DNA of 37,930 nt from an uncultured Clostridia bacterium (GTDB taxonomy: Bacteria > Bacillota > Clostridia > Lachnospirales > CAG-274): positions 1 to 37,930 of the forward strand of contig CANRBC010000023.1 in NCBI GenBank assembly GCA_947628755.1, written 5' to 3'. A program made the translations under genes and the position numbers. The notes below the pieces were generated by a model that saw nothing but the letters and a program-made list of their open reading frames with translations, was not told the DNA's origin and ran no database searches. Shown here piece by piece: positions 17,171 to 29,348 of the stretch (the first letter of the stretch is position 1; each line of letters starts with the position of its first letter).

Positions 17171-17236
17171 AAAAACAAACCCTTTTACCCGGCTGCTACG
17201 GCAGAGGAGCAAAAATAAAAAATAAGGTGCATAAAT

Positions 17237-17533
17237 ATGAAAGACACCACTAAGGAAAGCAGCAGGGCTCTTGCCCTGTTCACGCAACTGGCAATATCCA
17301 TGATAGTACCCATATTCCTGTGTCTGCTTATTGGCAGGTGGCTGGACAATATATTCCACACAGGCGGCATATTTCTTATAATATTCCTTATACTGGGAAT
17401 AGCCGCAGGCTTCAGAAGCATATATTATTTAGTCAGAGGCTTCTGGAAGGACAAGGATTCCTATATAGATATGAACGAAATAAAGAAAAGACTTCAAGAC
17501 GAAGACGACGAGGACGAAAGCAATGACTTCTGA
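17237..17533 (+). CDS. atpZ: AtpZ-like small membrane protein of the ATP synthase operon
   Basis: A 98-residue protein with two transmembrane helices (about 14-32 and 38-58), matching the AtpZ/AtpI-related family (PF09527-like) that starts many Na+/H+ ATP synthase operons. RWLDNIF between the helices fits that family. An acidic C-terminal tail (QDEDDEDESNDF) overlaps the next gene. Proposed roles are c-ring assembly or Mg/Ca transport. It is the first gene of the operon, with a weak AAGGTG site. Confidence 0.85.
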   Translation: MKDTTKESSRALALFTQLAISMIVPIFLCLLIGRWLDNIFHTGGIFLIIFLILGIAAGFRSIYYLVRGFWKDKDSYIDMNEIKKRLQDEDDEDESNDF

Positions 17534-17897
17534 TGTAGTAAAGACCAGAAACGGACTTATAATAACAACAGCCGTAATGGCAATAATAATATGTGTTGTC
17601 GGTCTGTTTATAACAGAGCAGACGATTCCCTGGCTTGCTGGGATAGCCGTAGGCACAGCGCTGTCCATAGGACGTGTTGTGCTTCTTACAAAATCCCTGA
17701 GCAAGACGGTGGATATGGACAAGGAAACCGCAAGCAAGGTTTCTCAGGCTCACTATATGCTGAGATATTTGGCAACTCTTGTAATAGCCGTGCTTGCAAT
17801 AATACTGGGGGCGCACCCCATAGGCGTGATTGTAGGGCTGATATTGGTACAGCCTGCAGTATATATTTACAATTTTATATTCAATAAGCAGTCTTAG
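17523..17897 (+). CDS. atpI: ATP synthase subunit I-like protein
   Basis: This 124-residue protein has four predicted hydrophobic helices (about 10-30, 36-55, 75-97 and 100-118), matching the ATP synthase I chain family that helps c-ring assembly. It overlaps atpZ by 11 nt and precedes atpB, which is the expected position. Sequence conservation in this family is low, so the call rests on topology and location. Confidence 0.8.
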   Translation: MTSDVVKTRNGLIITTAVMAIIICVVGLFITEQTIPWLAGIAVGTALSIGRVVLLTKSLSKTVDMDKETASKVSQAHYMLRYLATLVIAVLAIILGAHPIGVIVGLILVQPAVYIYNFIFNKQS

Positions 17898-17937
17898 GCT
17901 GCATTATCTATTCTCGACGAAAGGAGGAAAAGCTGCT

Positions 17938-18711
17938 TTGGGACTTCATTTGTTAGAGGTCAAAAGTCTTGTGGGTCATCTTATCGGGTGGAATACCAAC
18001 CCCTCTTCCGATTTGGACGTAGAATCCCGTATTATAGAAAAGCTGCATATAGGCGGGATAGAGGTATGGATATCGGAAACTGTGGTCAACACCTGGATAA
18101 TAATGGCGGCACTTATACTTATTGCTCTCATATTCAGAATTAAAATGAAAAACTATAAGTACAAGCCCGAAGGCTCTCAGAACGTAATAGAGCTTATTAT
18201 CGAGTCTATGGACAGCTTTGTAAAGTCAGCCATGAGCGAGAAATACGCATATTTCGGCAACTGGTTTTTCGGAGTGTTTGCGCTTATACTGGTGTCCAAC
18301 CTCAGTGGACTGCTGGGCTTCAGACCCCCTACGGCAGACCTTTGCACAACGGCTGCAATTACGCTGACCACATTCGTTTTAATTCACTTTATGGGTATAT
18401 GGACAGGCAAAGGAAGTTATTTCAAGGGATACCTTGAACCCATACCGGTCCTGCTCCCCATTAATATTATAAGCGAGTTGGCAACGCCCATATCGCTGAG
18501 CTTCCGTCTATTCGGCAATATATTGGGCGGTATGATAATTATGGGCATGGTATATATGGCTTTGGGCAATCTGCCGAGCATACTCAAGATATTCAATATC
18601 GGTGTGCCTTCCGCCCTGCATTTATACTTTGACGTATTTGCCGGTTGTATTCAGACAGTAATATTCGTTATGCTGTCAATGACATTTATTAAGGACAAGA
18701 TAGCCGATTAG
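17938..18711 (+). CDS. atpB: F0F1 ATP synthase subunit a
   Basis: The stator channel subunit that passes ions to the c-ring. A 257-residue polytopic membrane protein. The essential arginine is in ISLSFRLFGNILGG (helix 4 region) and HLYFDVFAGCIQTVIFVMLS forms the last helix. It starts with TTG at 17938: AGGAGG is 10 nt upstream and there is no nearby ATG in frame. Ion choice is set mainly by the c subunit (next gene). Confidence 0.95.
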   Translation: MGLHLLEVKSLVGHLIGWNTNPSSDLDVESRIIEKLHIGGIEVWISETVVNTWIIMAALILIALIFRIKMKNYKYKPEGSQNVIELIIESMDSFVKSAMSEKYAYFGNWFFGVFALILVSNLSGLLGFRPPTADLCTTAAITLTTFVLIHFMGIWTGKGSYFKGYLEPIPVLLPINIISELATPISLSFRLFGNILGGMIIMGMVYMALGNLPSILKIFNIGVPSALHLYFDVFAGCIQTVIFVMLSMTFIKDKIAD

Positions 18712-18739
18712 GCGCTGTCCGTATCAAATATTTTTTTAA

Positions 18740-19030
<291 letters not shown>

Positions 19031-19074
19031 TTTTTGAAATGGTGTAACAAATTTTACCGAAAGGAGGCAGCAAA

Positions 19075-19580
19075 TTGGAAGGCTATGTTATAATACTGGA
19101 TCAGCATACCCTTGTACTGGTCGCTATCCAGCTTATTAATACATGCGTACTCTGCTTTGCATTGTCAAAGCTCCTATATAAGCCTGTTCTCAACTTTATA
19201 AATGCGAGAAAGGAAAAAATAGCCGAGCAGATAGATTCCGCCGAGGCAAGGCTTTCTGAAGCAAATGCCTTAAAGGCCGAGTACGAAAACAAATTAAAGA
19301 ATATTGACGCCGAAAGAATACAAATTCTTGACGAAGCAAGAGCTCAGGCAAACAAGAACAGCCAGCTTATCATTGCCGACGCCAAGACCGAGGCTAACAA
19401 TATACACAACAGAGCCATGACCGATATAAAGAGAGAGGAAGAAAAAGCACGCGACGAGATCAAGAAGCAGATAATAGAGGTCTCCGCTATGGTTTCGGGC
19501 AAATTTATTGCAGCCAATATGACCGAGGCGGAGCAGCAGCAGCTTGTTGATGATACCATATCTGATTTGGAGGGTGTTGA

Positions 19581-19593
<13 letters not shown>
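19075..19593 (+). CDS. atpF: F0F1 ATP synthase subunit b
   Basis: The peripheral stalk subunit: one N-terminal membrane helix (about 8-28, LVLVAIQLINTCVLCFALSK) followed by a long charged coiled coil (ARKEKIAEQIDSAEARLSEA onwards). The 172-residue length is typical. The start is TTG at 19075 with AGGAGG 7 nt upstream. It overlaps atpH by 13 nt. Confidence 0.95.
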
Positions 19594-21652
<2,059 letters not shown>

Positions 21653-21668
21653 ATAGAGAGGTGATATT

Positions 21669-23943
<2,275 letters not shown>

Positions 23944-23957
23944 CAGGGAGGGATATT

Positions 23958-24356
23958 ATGGCTAAGTTATCCCTTAAAATTATTACGCCCGAAAGAAATA
24001 TGTTCGACGGCGAGGTAGATATGGTCATTATGAGGACTACAAGCGGCGATGTGGGTATTCTCCACGGTCATCAGCCTCTTGTGACAGTGCTGGACTATGG
24101 TGTGCTCACTCTCAAAAACGAGGGCGAGGAGGACAAAAAGGCGGCGCTTCTCGGCGGCTTTGCCGAGGTCAATGAAAATGGTATGTCCATACTCACCGAC
24201 GCAGCCGAATGGTCTGAGGAAATAGATGTGGTAAGAGCCCGCAAGGCTAAGGAAAGAGCCGAAGCGCGACTTAAGAACATAGACAGCAACGTAGATGTTA
24301 TGCGAGCCGAGCTTGCCCTTAAGAGAGCCTTGGTAAGAATAGGTCTTAAAGGATAA
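23958..24356 (+). CDS. atpC: F0F1 ATP synthase subunit epsilon
   Basis: A rotor subunit and regulator. An N-terminal β-sandwich (LKIITPERNMFDGEVDMVIMRTTSGDVGILHGHQPLV) is followed by two C-terminal helices (EEIDVVRARKAKERAEARL, DVMRAELALKRALVRI). The 132-residue length is typical and it is the last gene of the operon, with GGGAGG before the ATG. Confidence 0.96.
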   Translation: MAKLSLKIITPERNMFDGEVDMVIMRTTSGDVGILHGHQPLVTVLDYGVLTLKNEGEEDKKAALLGGFAEVNENGMSILTDAAEWSEEIDVVRARKAKERAEARLKNIDSNVDVMRAELALKRALVRIGLKG

Positions 24357-24410
24357 ATAATAATAACAAAACAGAGGAAATTTTGATGTAACCTCAAAAG
24401 CCGGAATTAA

Positions 24411-24439
24411 CGGCGCAGCAGTTTAAAACTGCTGCGCCG
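24411..24439. repeat. 29-bp perfect palindrome, copy 1
   Basis: CGGCGCAGCAGTTT, a central A, then the exact reverse complement. The identical 29 bp recur at 24681-24709. It follows atpC by 54 bp and may end the atp transcript, but no T-tract follows this copy. Confidence 0.85.
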
Positions 24440-24680
24440 CAGACTGTCAAAAAAATAATATTATGGCAGAAAATACGAATTAAAATAAAGAACAGCTTGC
24501 AAAAAGCGTCGCAGACTTTAATCCGCAGGAGGAATTCACTTCCTCCGAGGACAGGAACTTTTCTGTAATTTAGGCATTTATGCCTAAATTGCGGGAAACA
24601 CGGCTGGTTCCTTCCTTAGCTAACTGAAAGAAATGCCAATAAGCATTTCTTTCAAGCGTGTCGATTTTATCGACACGCTG
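24440..24680 (+). ncRNA. Candidate structured RNA / hairpin cluster between two identical palindromes
   Basis: No open frame is present. Successive strong stems are seen: GGAGGAA/TTCCTCC (24528-24546), AATTTAGGCAT/ATGCCTAAATT (24567-24590), GAAAGAAATGC/GCATTTCTTTC (24626-24653) and AGCGTGTCGAT/ATCGACACGCT (24655-24679). A palindrome with a T-tract follows. The order of stems and single-stranded G/A-rich links looks like a folded RNA. However, it was not recognised as tmRNA, RNase P, 6S, SRP or any riboswitch, and it could also be a repeat element. The strand is a guess from the 3' T-tract. Confidence 0.4.
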
Positions 24681-24714
24681 CGGCGCAGCAGTTTAAAACT
24701 GCTGCGCCGTTTTT
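24681..24714 (+). terminator. 29-bp palindrome, copy 2, with T-tract
   Basis: Identical in sequence to the palindrome at 24411-24439, but followed on the plus strand by TTTTT (24710-24714). This makes it a convincing intrinsic terminator for the upstream candidate RNA or for read-through from the atp operon. Confidence 0.75.
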
Positions 24715-24760
24715 ATGCCATCATATTACGGAAATATTGCTTCTCCATAAAAATCAAATA

Positions 24761-24928
24761 TTACATATTCTTATGGTATGTGGTAATCATATTGAGAACA
24801 CGGATCTGATCCCTTATTTCAGCAGGTAAAAAGTTTCTTATTGTTCCGTTTACTGTTGGAGGACACATTATAAGTTTCACATTGGTGCAGCCTTCAAAAG
24901 CATGCGCACCTATTGCAGACTGTACTTT
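24761..24928 (-). pseudogene. C-terminal remnant of a BspA-like leucine-rich-repeat protein
   Basis: On the minus strand about 56 codons read SAIGAHAFEGCTNVKLI... and end NMITTYHKNM with TAA at 24761. The GAHAFEGCTNVKLI part is the LRR_5/BspA consensus of surface leucine-rich repeat proteins. A TAG precedes the fragment and no start or ribosome binding site is present, so only the end of a former gene remains. Confidence 0.6.
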
Positions 24929-24979
24929 CTTCTAATTCCTATTAACTGTCAAAATATTGTTTTTTCGACAGCCTAGGCA

Positions 24980-25171
24980 ATGGCATTTGCCATAGCTCTT
25001 GAGCTTTCCCTTGACGAGGCAAGGGAAATGCTTATGAATGCGGGCTTCGCTCTTTCTCACAGCAGCAAGTCCGATATTATAATAGAATACTTTATTAAAA
25101 ACGGAAACTATAATATTTTTGAGATAAACGAGGTTTTGTTTGCCTTCGAGCAAAGCCTGCTTGGAATGTGA
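24980..25171 (+). pseudogene. C-terminal fragment of a helix-turn-helix-linked protein
   Basis: The 63 codons from an ATG at 24980 ([18 protein letters not shown]...[23 protein letters not shown]) resemble the conserved tail of a family of larger clostridial proteins often linked to regulators on mobile regions (recall, not checked). A TAG lies two codons upstream in the same frame, and there is no ribosome binding site. It is therefore probably a truncated remnant rather than a small gene. Confidence 0.5.
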
Positions 25172-25181
25172 AGCAAAATTT

Positions 25182-25206
25182 CAGCGTATCGATAAAATCA
25201 ACACGC
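25182..25206. repeat. Degenerate copy of the 24655-24679 hairpin
   Basis: CAGCGTATCGATAAAATCAACACGC differs at two positions from the palindromic stem at 24655-24679 and lies next to the cas operon terminator. This suggests a small dispersed hairpin repeat. Confidence 0.55.
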
Positions 25207-25253
25207 ACAGCAAAAAGCCTGCAAAATTGAAATTTGCAGGCTCTTTGCTGTGC
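25205..25253 (-). terminator. Terminator of the cas operon
   Basis: A long stem: GCACAGCAAA pairs with TTTGCTGTGC on the outside, and AGCCTGCAAA with TTTGCAGGCT inside. On the minus strand the inner stem is followed by TTTTTG. It lies 75 bp after the cas6 stop and would end the cas transcript. Confidence 0.8.
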
Positions 25254-25327
25254 GAAGCTTTAATTTTATTGCTTTTTACATTAAATACTTATTCGTAAAA
25301 TCTTTGGCTTTGTTTATTAATATTGCT

Positions 25328-26062
25328 TTACATTATGGCGCATTTTACGGCACCCATACCAAGCGGCGTTTTTATACCTACGCCTGTAAATTCGCCGTAT
25401 CTGAGTATAAGCGCAAGCATATCTGCCTCCTGACTGCTGCGCATACTATAATCCACACTTCCCACAAAGCCGCTTAATTTTTTGCCGTCTACATAGAACT
25501 TTTTGCTTTTTATATCTATATCTGTCATATTTACAGCATATTCAGCCCCTTCGGACAGCTCATCATAATATATGTGGGAAATATTTGAAAATTGGTTCCA
25601 CTTTATTGCTATACTTTGTATTATAAGTCTAAGAACAGGCATTATTTCATATCTGTTCTTTGTTCTGAAGGCGGCGGGCGTAACAAAACCGATATGGAGC
25701 TTTCCCTCTGCAAAGCCTCCGAATTGACTGTCAATAATATCATCATAACTCAGCTCATCGGTTATTCTCTTGTCACATATAGCTACATCATGGTCGATAT
25801 GCCCGAGACGTATACTTTTGAAATCATCTGAAAGAATAGGAAGCCCTATATTCTCAAAGGAGGCGTCATCCAAAAAATTTATCCTCCATACAGAACCCTC
25901 TTTTCTTTTTAAAGCATACTGGGAAAAGGGCTTTAAATTACATCTGTGTACATAATCAGCATAGCTTTTGTCCATGACCTTAAACAGTACGCCGTGCAGC
26001 TTTGGACCGGTAAGGTAATCTATGCAGTTTTCCGAGAACCTTATTTCTATACTTCGTATCAT
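25328..26062 (-). CDS. cas6: CRISPR-associated endoribonuclease Cas6
   Basis: Processes pre-crRNA within the repeats. The 244-residue protein has the Cas6 C-terminal glycine-rich signature FTGVGIKTPLGMGAVKC. In the N-terminal ferredoxin-like half, YVHRCNLKPFSQYAL has the typical His (H39) and Lys-Pro-Phe context of Cas6 active sites. It is the last gene of the operon, 3 nt after the second CARF-HEPN gene. The repeat ends in ATTGAAAC on the transcribed strand, the 8-nt handle expected after Cas6 cleavage. Confidence 0.9.
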   Translation of the reverse strand: MIRSIEIRFSENCIDYLTGPKLHGVLFKVMDKSYADYVHRCNLKPFSQYALKRKEGSVWRINFLDDASFENIGLPILSDDFKSIRLGHIDHDVAICDKRITDELSYDDIIDSQFGGFAEGKLHIGFVTPAAFRTKNRYEIMPVLRLIIQSIAIKWNQFSNISHIYYDELSEGAEYAVNMTDIDIKSKKFYVDGKKLSGFVGSVDYSMRSSQEADMLALILRYGEFTGVGIKTPLGMGAVKCAIM

Positions 26063-26065
26063 GGT

Positions 26066-27361
26066 CTAGTCCTCTTGGCATTTAATATATTCTTTAAATT
26101 CTTTATAACATGACTCAAGATTTTCTTTGAAATCTGTAAATTCAGCAGGTTTTTCTCTGAATCCGAAATGATTTATGTCATTTCTTTTGCTCGTTGCCTT
26201 TTGATAAATATTGCAAAGGCTTATTTCCTTTTCATTGACAGGACGCTTATTTTCCATGAGCTTATCATAGAGCTTCTTTATTTCGTCCGTATCCGTTGTA
26301 CTTTCTTCCTTGTGAGTAAGCGCCCTTTCCACATCATTTCTATTATCATAATATTTTTTGTCATTTTTAAAGTTTTCTCCCTTAAAAAGTATATTTTCAT
26401 GGGCGTATGTAACAATGGTTTCCCTAAGAGCAGTAAGTCCCTGCTGTATAAGTTCGTAATCAATACACCACTGTATAACTGCCATACCCATTTCAACATT
26501 GCTTTCTGCGCTTTTAAAATATTGATCTGCCTTTTCTTCCGCATATTTAAATATAAGTTCAAAGGGTCTTGCTCTCTCATCCACAATTTGTTTCGGTATT
26601 TCTTCCGTTATCTTTTTTCGTTTATTGTTAAAGGCATCATAGGCGGCTTTTATGCTTCTTTTTTTACCTTTATTATAATTTCCTCTGCAGGTATTTATGC
26701 AACCTGTAAGGTCATTAAGCTTGCTGATAGCATCATAAAGAGGCGTCATAGGATTTCTTTCATCGTAAATTCCGGTTTCCTGACCTAGTTTTATCTTTAC
26801 ATTTTTTGACAATTCCTCAAACCGCTTTACATTGCCGTAGCTTACAAAATAGTTGGCTGCAAAGGCTGTTTCCATTATGTCCATATATATGCTCAGATCC
26901 AGTATCTGCTCCACAGGCTCGTCCTTTATGTATGCGCCGTAATATATGCCCTCTACGGTTATGTTCTTAAGGGTCTTGGCGTAGTTTATAACAGTAAAGG
27001 CAAGCATAGGCAATGTTCTGAAGCCGTTTGTAATATCAAATATCACTTCATCGTTTTCATCTATGCTTTCATATATTTTGGTAAATATATTCATAAGCTC
27101 ATCATCGTTATTGCCATCGTCTATGTCTACTTCCTCGATAGCGTCCTTGTATTTTTTCTCAAGACTTGCTTTCAGATCTCCTTCTTTAACCCATTTTTTC
27201 TTTGCAGCCTTTGTAAGGAATATAGTTATTTTGTCTGCTCCGTTGATAAAATTTAATATCGCTTCCTGAACATACTTGAATTCTTTAGTTTTATCTTTAA
27301 ACTTATATTGCTTAGGCTCAGGCGATATAGTACCCAGCATCGCCATATAATGTCTTGCCAT
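26066..27361 (-). CDS. csx1: CARF-HEPN ribonuclease (Csx1/TM1812 family)
   Basis: A predicted ancillary RNase activated by cyclic oligoadenylate made by Cas10. The N-terminal CARF domain (about 1-180) has HYMAMLGTISP, ITIFLTKAA and the ligand-loop motif FDITNGFRTLPML (D109-L120). The linker YYGAYIKDEPVEQILDLSIYMD is typical of the TM1812 group. The C-terminal helical HEPN domain carries RNDINH (R393...H398), the RX4H catalytic motif. GGAGG lies 7 nt before the ATG. Whether it binds cA4 or cA6 cannot be told. Confidence 0.88.
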   Translation of the reverse strand: MARHYMAMLGTISPEPKQYKFKDKTKEFKYVQEAILNFINGADKITIFLTKAAKKKWVKEGDLKASLEKKYKDAIEEVDIDDGNNDDELMNIFTKIYESIDENDEVIFDITNGFRTLPMLAFTVINYAKTLKNITVEGIYYGAYIKDEPVEQILDLSIYMDIMETAFAANYFVSYGNVKRFEELSKNVKIKLGQETGIYDERNPMTPLYDAISKLNDLTGCINTCRGNYNKGKKRSIKAAYDAFNNKRKKITEEIPKQIVDERARPFELIFKYAEEKADQYFKSAESNVEMGMAVIQWCIDYELIQQGLTALRETIVTYAHENILFKGENFKNDKKYYDNRNDVERALTHKEESTTDTDEIKKLYDKLMENKRPVNEKEISLCNIYQKATSKRNDINHFGFREKPAEFTDFKENLESCYKEFKEYIKCQED

Positions 27362-27378
27362 ATTTTATCCTCCATTTG

Positions 27379-27732
27379 TTATAATATCTTTGTTTCAATA
27401 CAGATATGCACATATTCCTTCCAGCATTTATGCCTGAACACATATTCCTTTTCACGGCAGCCCGTGGCAGGATTTGTAATATATTCTCCATTGAATACTC
27501 TTTCGGATACAGGAGCTATTATCCTTGCTTTTCCTTCCAAAGCCGTATACAGTTCGGCTATTTTATCGGCAGGCAGCACAACGGCATATACATCGGCATT
27601 ACAGTCCACAAGCTCTTTAACGTCCGTAACCGTTTTATCATATTGCGTTATTTCAGCTTCTCCAAAAATGCTTTCAAGGGAGGTCTTTTGTTCCTCTGTC
27701 ATAGAATGTCTGGACACCCATAAGATATTTAT
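27379..27732 (-). CDS. Small Rossmann-like CRISPR-associated protein, possible ring nuclease, non-ATG start
   Basis: About 117 residues (MNILWVSRHSMTEEQ if ATA is read as start). It alternates strands and helices: ILWVSRH, then VYAVVLPADKIAELY, ARIIAPVSERVF, and a C-terminal EYVFRHKCWKEY. The layout recalls the small Csx15/Csx16/Csx20-type proteins, some reported to bind or degrade cyclic oligoadenylate; this is inference from shape and location only. The start is unusual. AGGAGG (27741-27746) points to ATC at 27735 or ATA at 27732 (5 and 8 nt). The first standard codon, GTG at 27717, is 23 nt away. An ATG at about 27722 is out of frame. It overlaps the preceding gene's stop. Confidence 0.6.
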   Translation of the reverse strand: MNILWVSRHSMTEEQKTSLESIFGEAEITQYDKTVTDVKELVDCNADVYAVVLPADKIAELYTALEGKARIIAPVSERVFNGEYITNPATGCREKEYVFRHKCWKEYVHICIETKIL

Positions 27733-29333
27733 GATAATCTCCTCCTTATTTCCTCAAGTCTTGATACGGCTCTGCTTATATCACTTTTTATATTTTTTAA
27801 ATTAAATTCCCTTATTCCCTCATATCCAAGCTCTATAAAAAACTCCTTTTCGCTGTCTCTTATATTTTCGTTTTCCGAAGCATGGTTTATCTGATTTCTT
27901 ATTGCCTTTACATAAATATAATCATATAAAACCTCCTGAAGCTGCTTTATGCTTACCTTTTCGTTAAATGAAATATATGGAACCTCCGACAGCTCCCTTA
28001 TCGTATCCAATCTCTTTTGCCTTATACTGCAGCTGTTGAGCATCTCCTTCTGCAGTTTTCCGTTTCTGAAAAAATACTCCAGAAAGATCTTAAGACCTAC
28101 GTGTTTTCCGTTTCTAAAAAGGGATTCGGGTATGTTGTCCAAATGCTGCTCCTTTTTGAAGGCGGCTATATTGAATTTTCTTTTGTCATATTCAATATAA
28201 GAGGCAAGCTTATCAAGAAGCACAGCCGTTTTTTCATTCTGCTGCAGAGCTTTGATATAGTTTCCCTTTTCAAAGACCCTTTCATCATTAATAAAATTTA
28301 TTATATCCTCTACCGTTTTTCTATCCTTGAGCCCGTAAATATCATTATACAGAAAATTGGCGGCGTCAATCTTGCTTTTGCTGTACTTTCTGCCTTTTTC
28401 ATATTTTATGACATCATGATCCAGCAGATAAAAGGGAATACACTCAACATATATCGTAAGCGCCTGCTGAATAAGAGCATTTTTAATACACCACTTGACT
28501 ATGGATATATAATCTATTCTTTCATTGTCCGACTGAACAAAAAATTTTTCTCTTATAAGCGGTATAAACTGTATGAATATCTGAAGCCTGCTGCTTTTCG
28601 TCCTAACGTTTTTTTCCACGTTTATAAGCTCGTCATCCATGTCGGAAAGAATTTTGTCCAGCTCCTCGGTCTGACAAAGCTGAAGAGATTGCGTGAACCT
28701 ATCCATATATCCAAGCAAGGGTTCAAGCCGCATTTCGCCCTTCAGCGCATTTTTAAGAAGGTCGCTTTGTCCTGTTGCCGTAAACTGACTTATGCCGTCA
28801 AGTATTTCCAAAAGCTCATTCATATCAGCGTTTTTAATGCCGTATTTTTGGTCTGAATATACGGACATTTCTATTGTCACGCCCTTGTAGATCAAAAATC
28901 TTGCAAAAAGCTGAAGCCTGTCGCTGTCGTCACGCTTGCCTCCCGTGGTATCGATAAATATGACAGGGGCTTCTTCTTTTTCTATTTCCCTAATCAGCTT
29001 TTTGGGAATAATATCCGTTTTATTGGCGGAGGCTCTGACCAGTTTAGGGAGATGATAGTGATTTTCGGCGCAGTAACGACTTATGGCATATTTAAAATAT
29101 GCCTCTGTCGAGGGATATTCCTTTCCCTCGACATTCCTTTCCCATTGGCATACCTCCTTAGAGGCGGTATATATTATTTTATCCAGGCTCTCCCCCTTCT
29201 CTTCCAGCGTACTTATAAAGAGCTTGGCAGCCGCCTCGTTGGTCTGTATACCGTCGAACACATTGTTTTTCCACTTATATTCGTTCCTGACATCCCGTGT
29301 CAGTATACTCATATTGAATATCATGATATTCAT
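27729..29333 (-). CDS. Second CARF-HEPN ribonuclease (Csx1/Csm6-like)
   Basis: A 534-residue paralogue-like effector. CARF features: MIFNMSILTRD at the N terminus, KIIYTASKEV, and the ligand loop FIDTTGGKRDDSDRLQLFARFL (D128-L145). LLEILDGISQFTATGQSDLL corresponds to the linker segment of the other CARF protein. The C-terminal HEPN domain has RNQINH (R479...H484), an RX4H motif. It is weakly similar to the neighbouring 431-residue protein in layout rather than sequence, so the two may answer different cyclic oligoadenylates. The start ATG has GAGG about 6 nt upstream. Confidence 0.82.
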   Translation of the reverse strand: MNIMIFNMSILTRDVRNEYKWKNNVFDGIQTNEAAAKLFISTLEEKGESLDKIIYTASKEVCQWERNVEGKEYPSTEAYFKYAISRYCAENHYHLPKLVRASANKTDIIPKKLIREIEKEEAPVIFIDTTGGKRDDSDRLQLFARFLIYKGVTIEMSVYSDQKYGIKNADMNELLEILDGISQFTATGQSDLLKNALKGEMRLEPLLGYMDRFTQSLQLCQTEELDKILSDMDDELINVEKNVRTKSSRLQIFIQFIPLIREKFFVQSDNERIDYISIVKWCIKNALIQQALTIYVECIPFYLLDHDVIKYEKGRKYSKSKIDAANFLYNDIYGLKDRKTVEDIINFINDERVFEKGNYIKALQQNEKTAVLLDKLASYIEYDKRKFNIAAFKKEQHLDNIPESLFRNGKHVGLKIFLEYFFRNGKLQKEMLNSCSIRQKRLDTIRELSEVPYISFNEKVSIKQLQEVLYDYIYVKAIRNQINHASENENIRDSEKEFFIELGYEGIREFNLKNIKSDISRAVSRLEEIRRRLS

Positions 29334-29348
29334 ATTATACCTCGCGAC

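Noticed and set aside
24440..24680. tmRNA, RNase P RNA or 6S RNA
   Set aside because: The hallmark segments of these RNAs (CCA end with tag frame, P4 core, 6S bubble) were not found.
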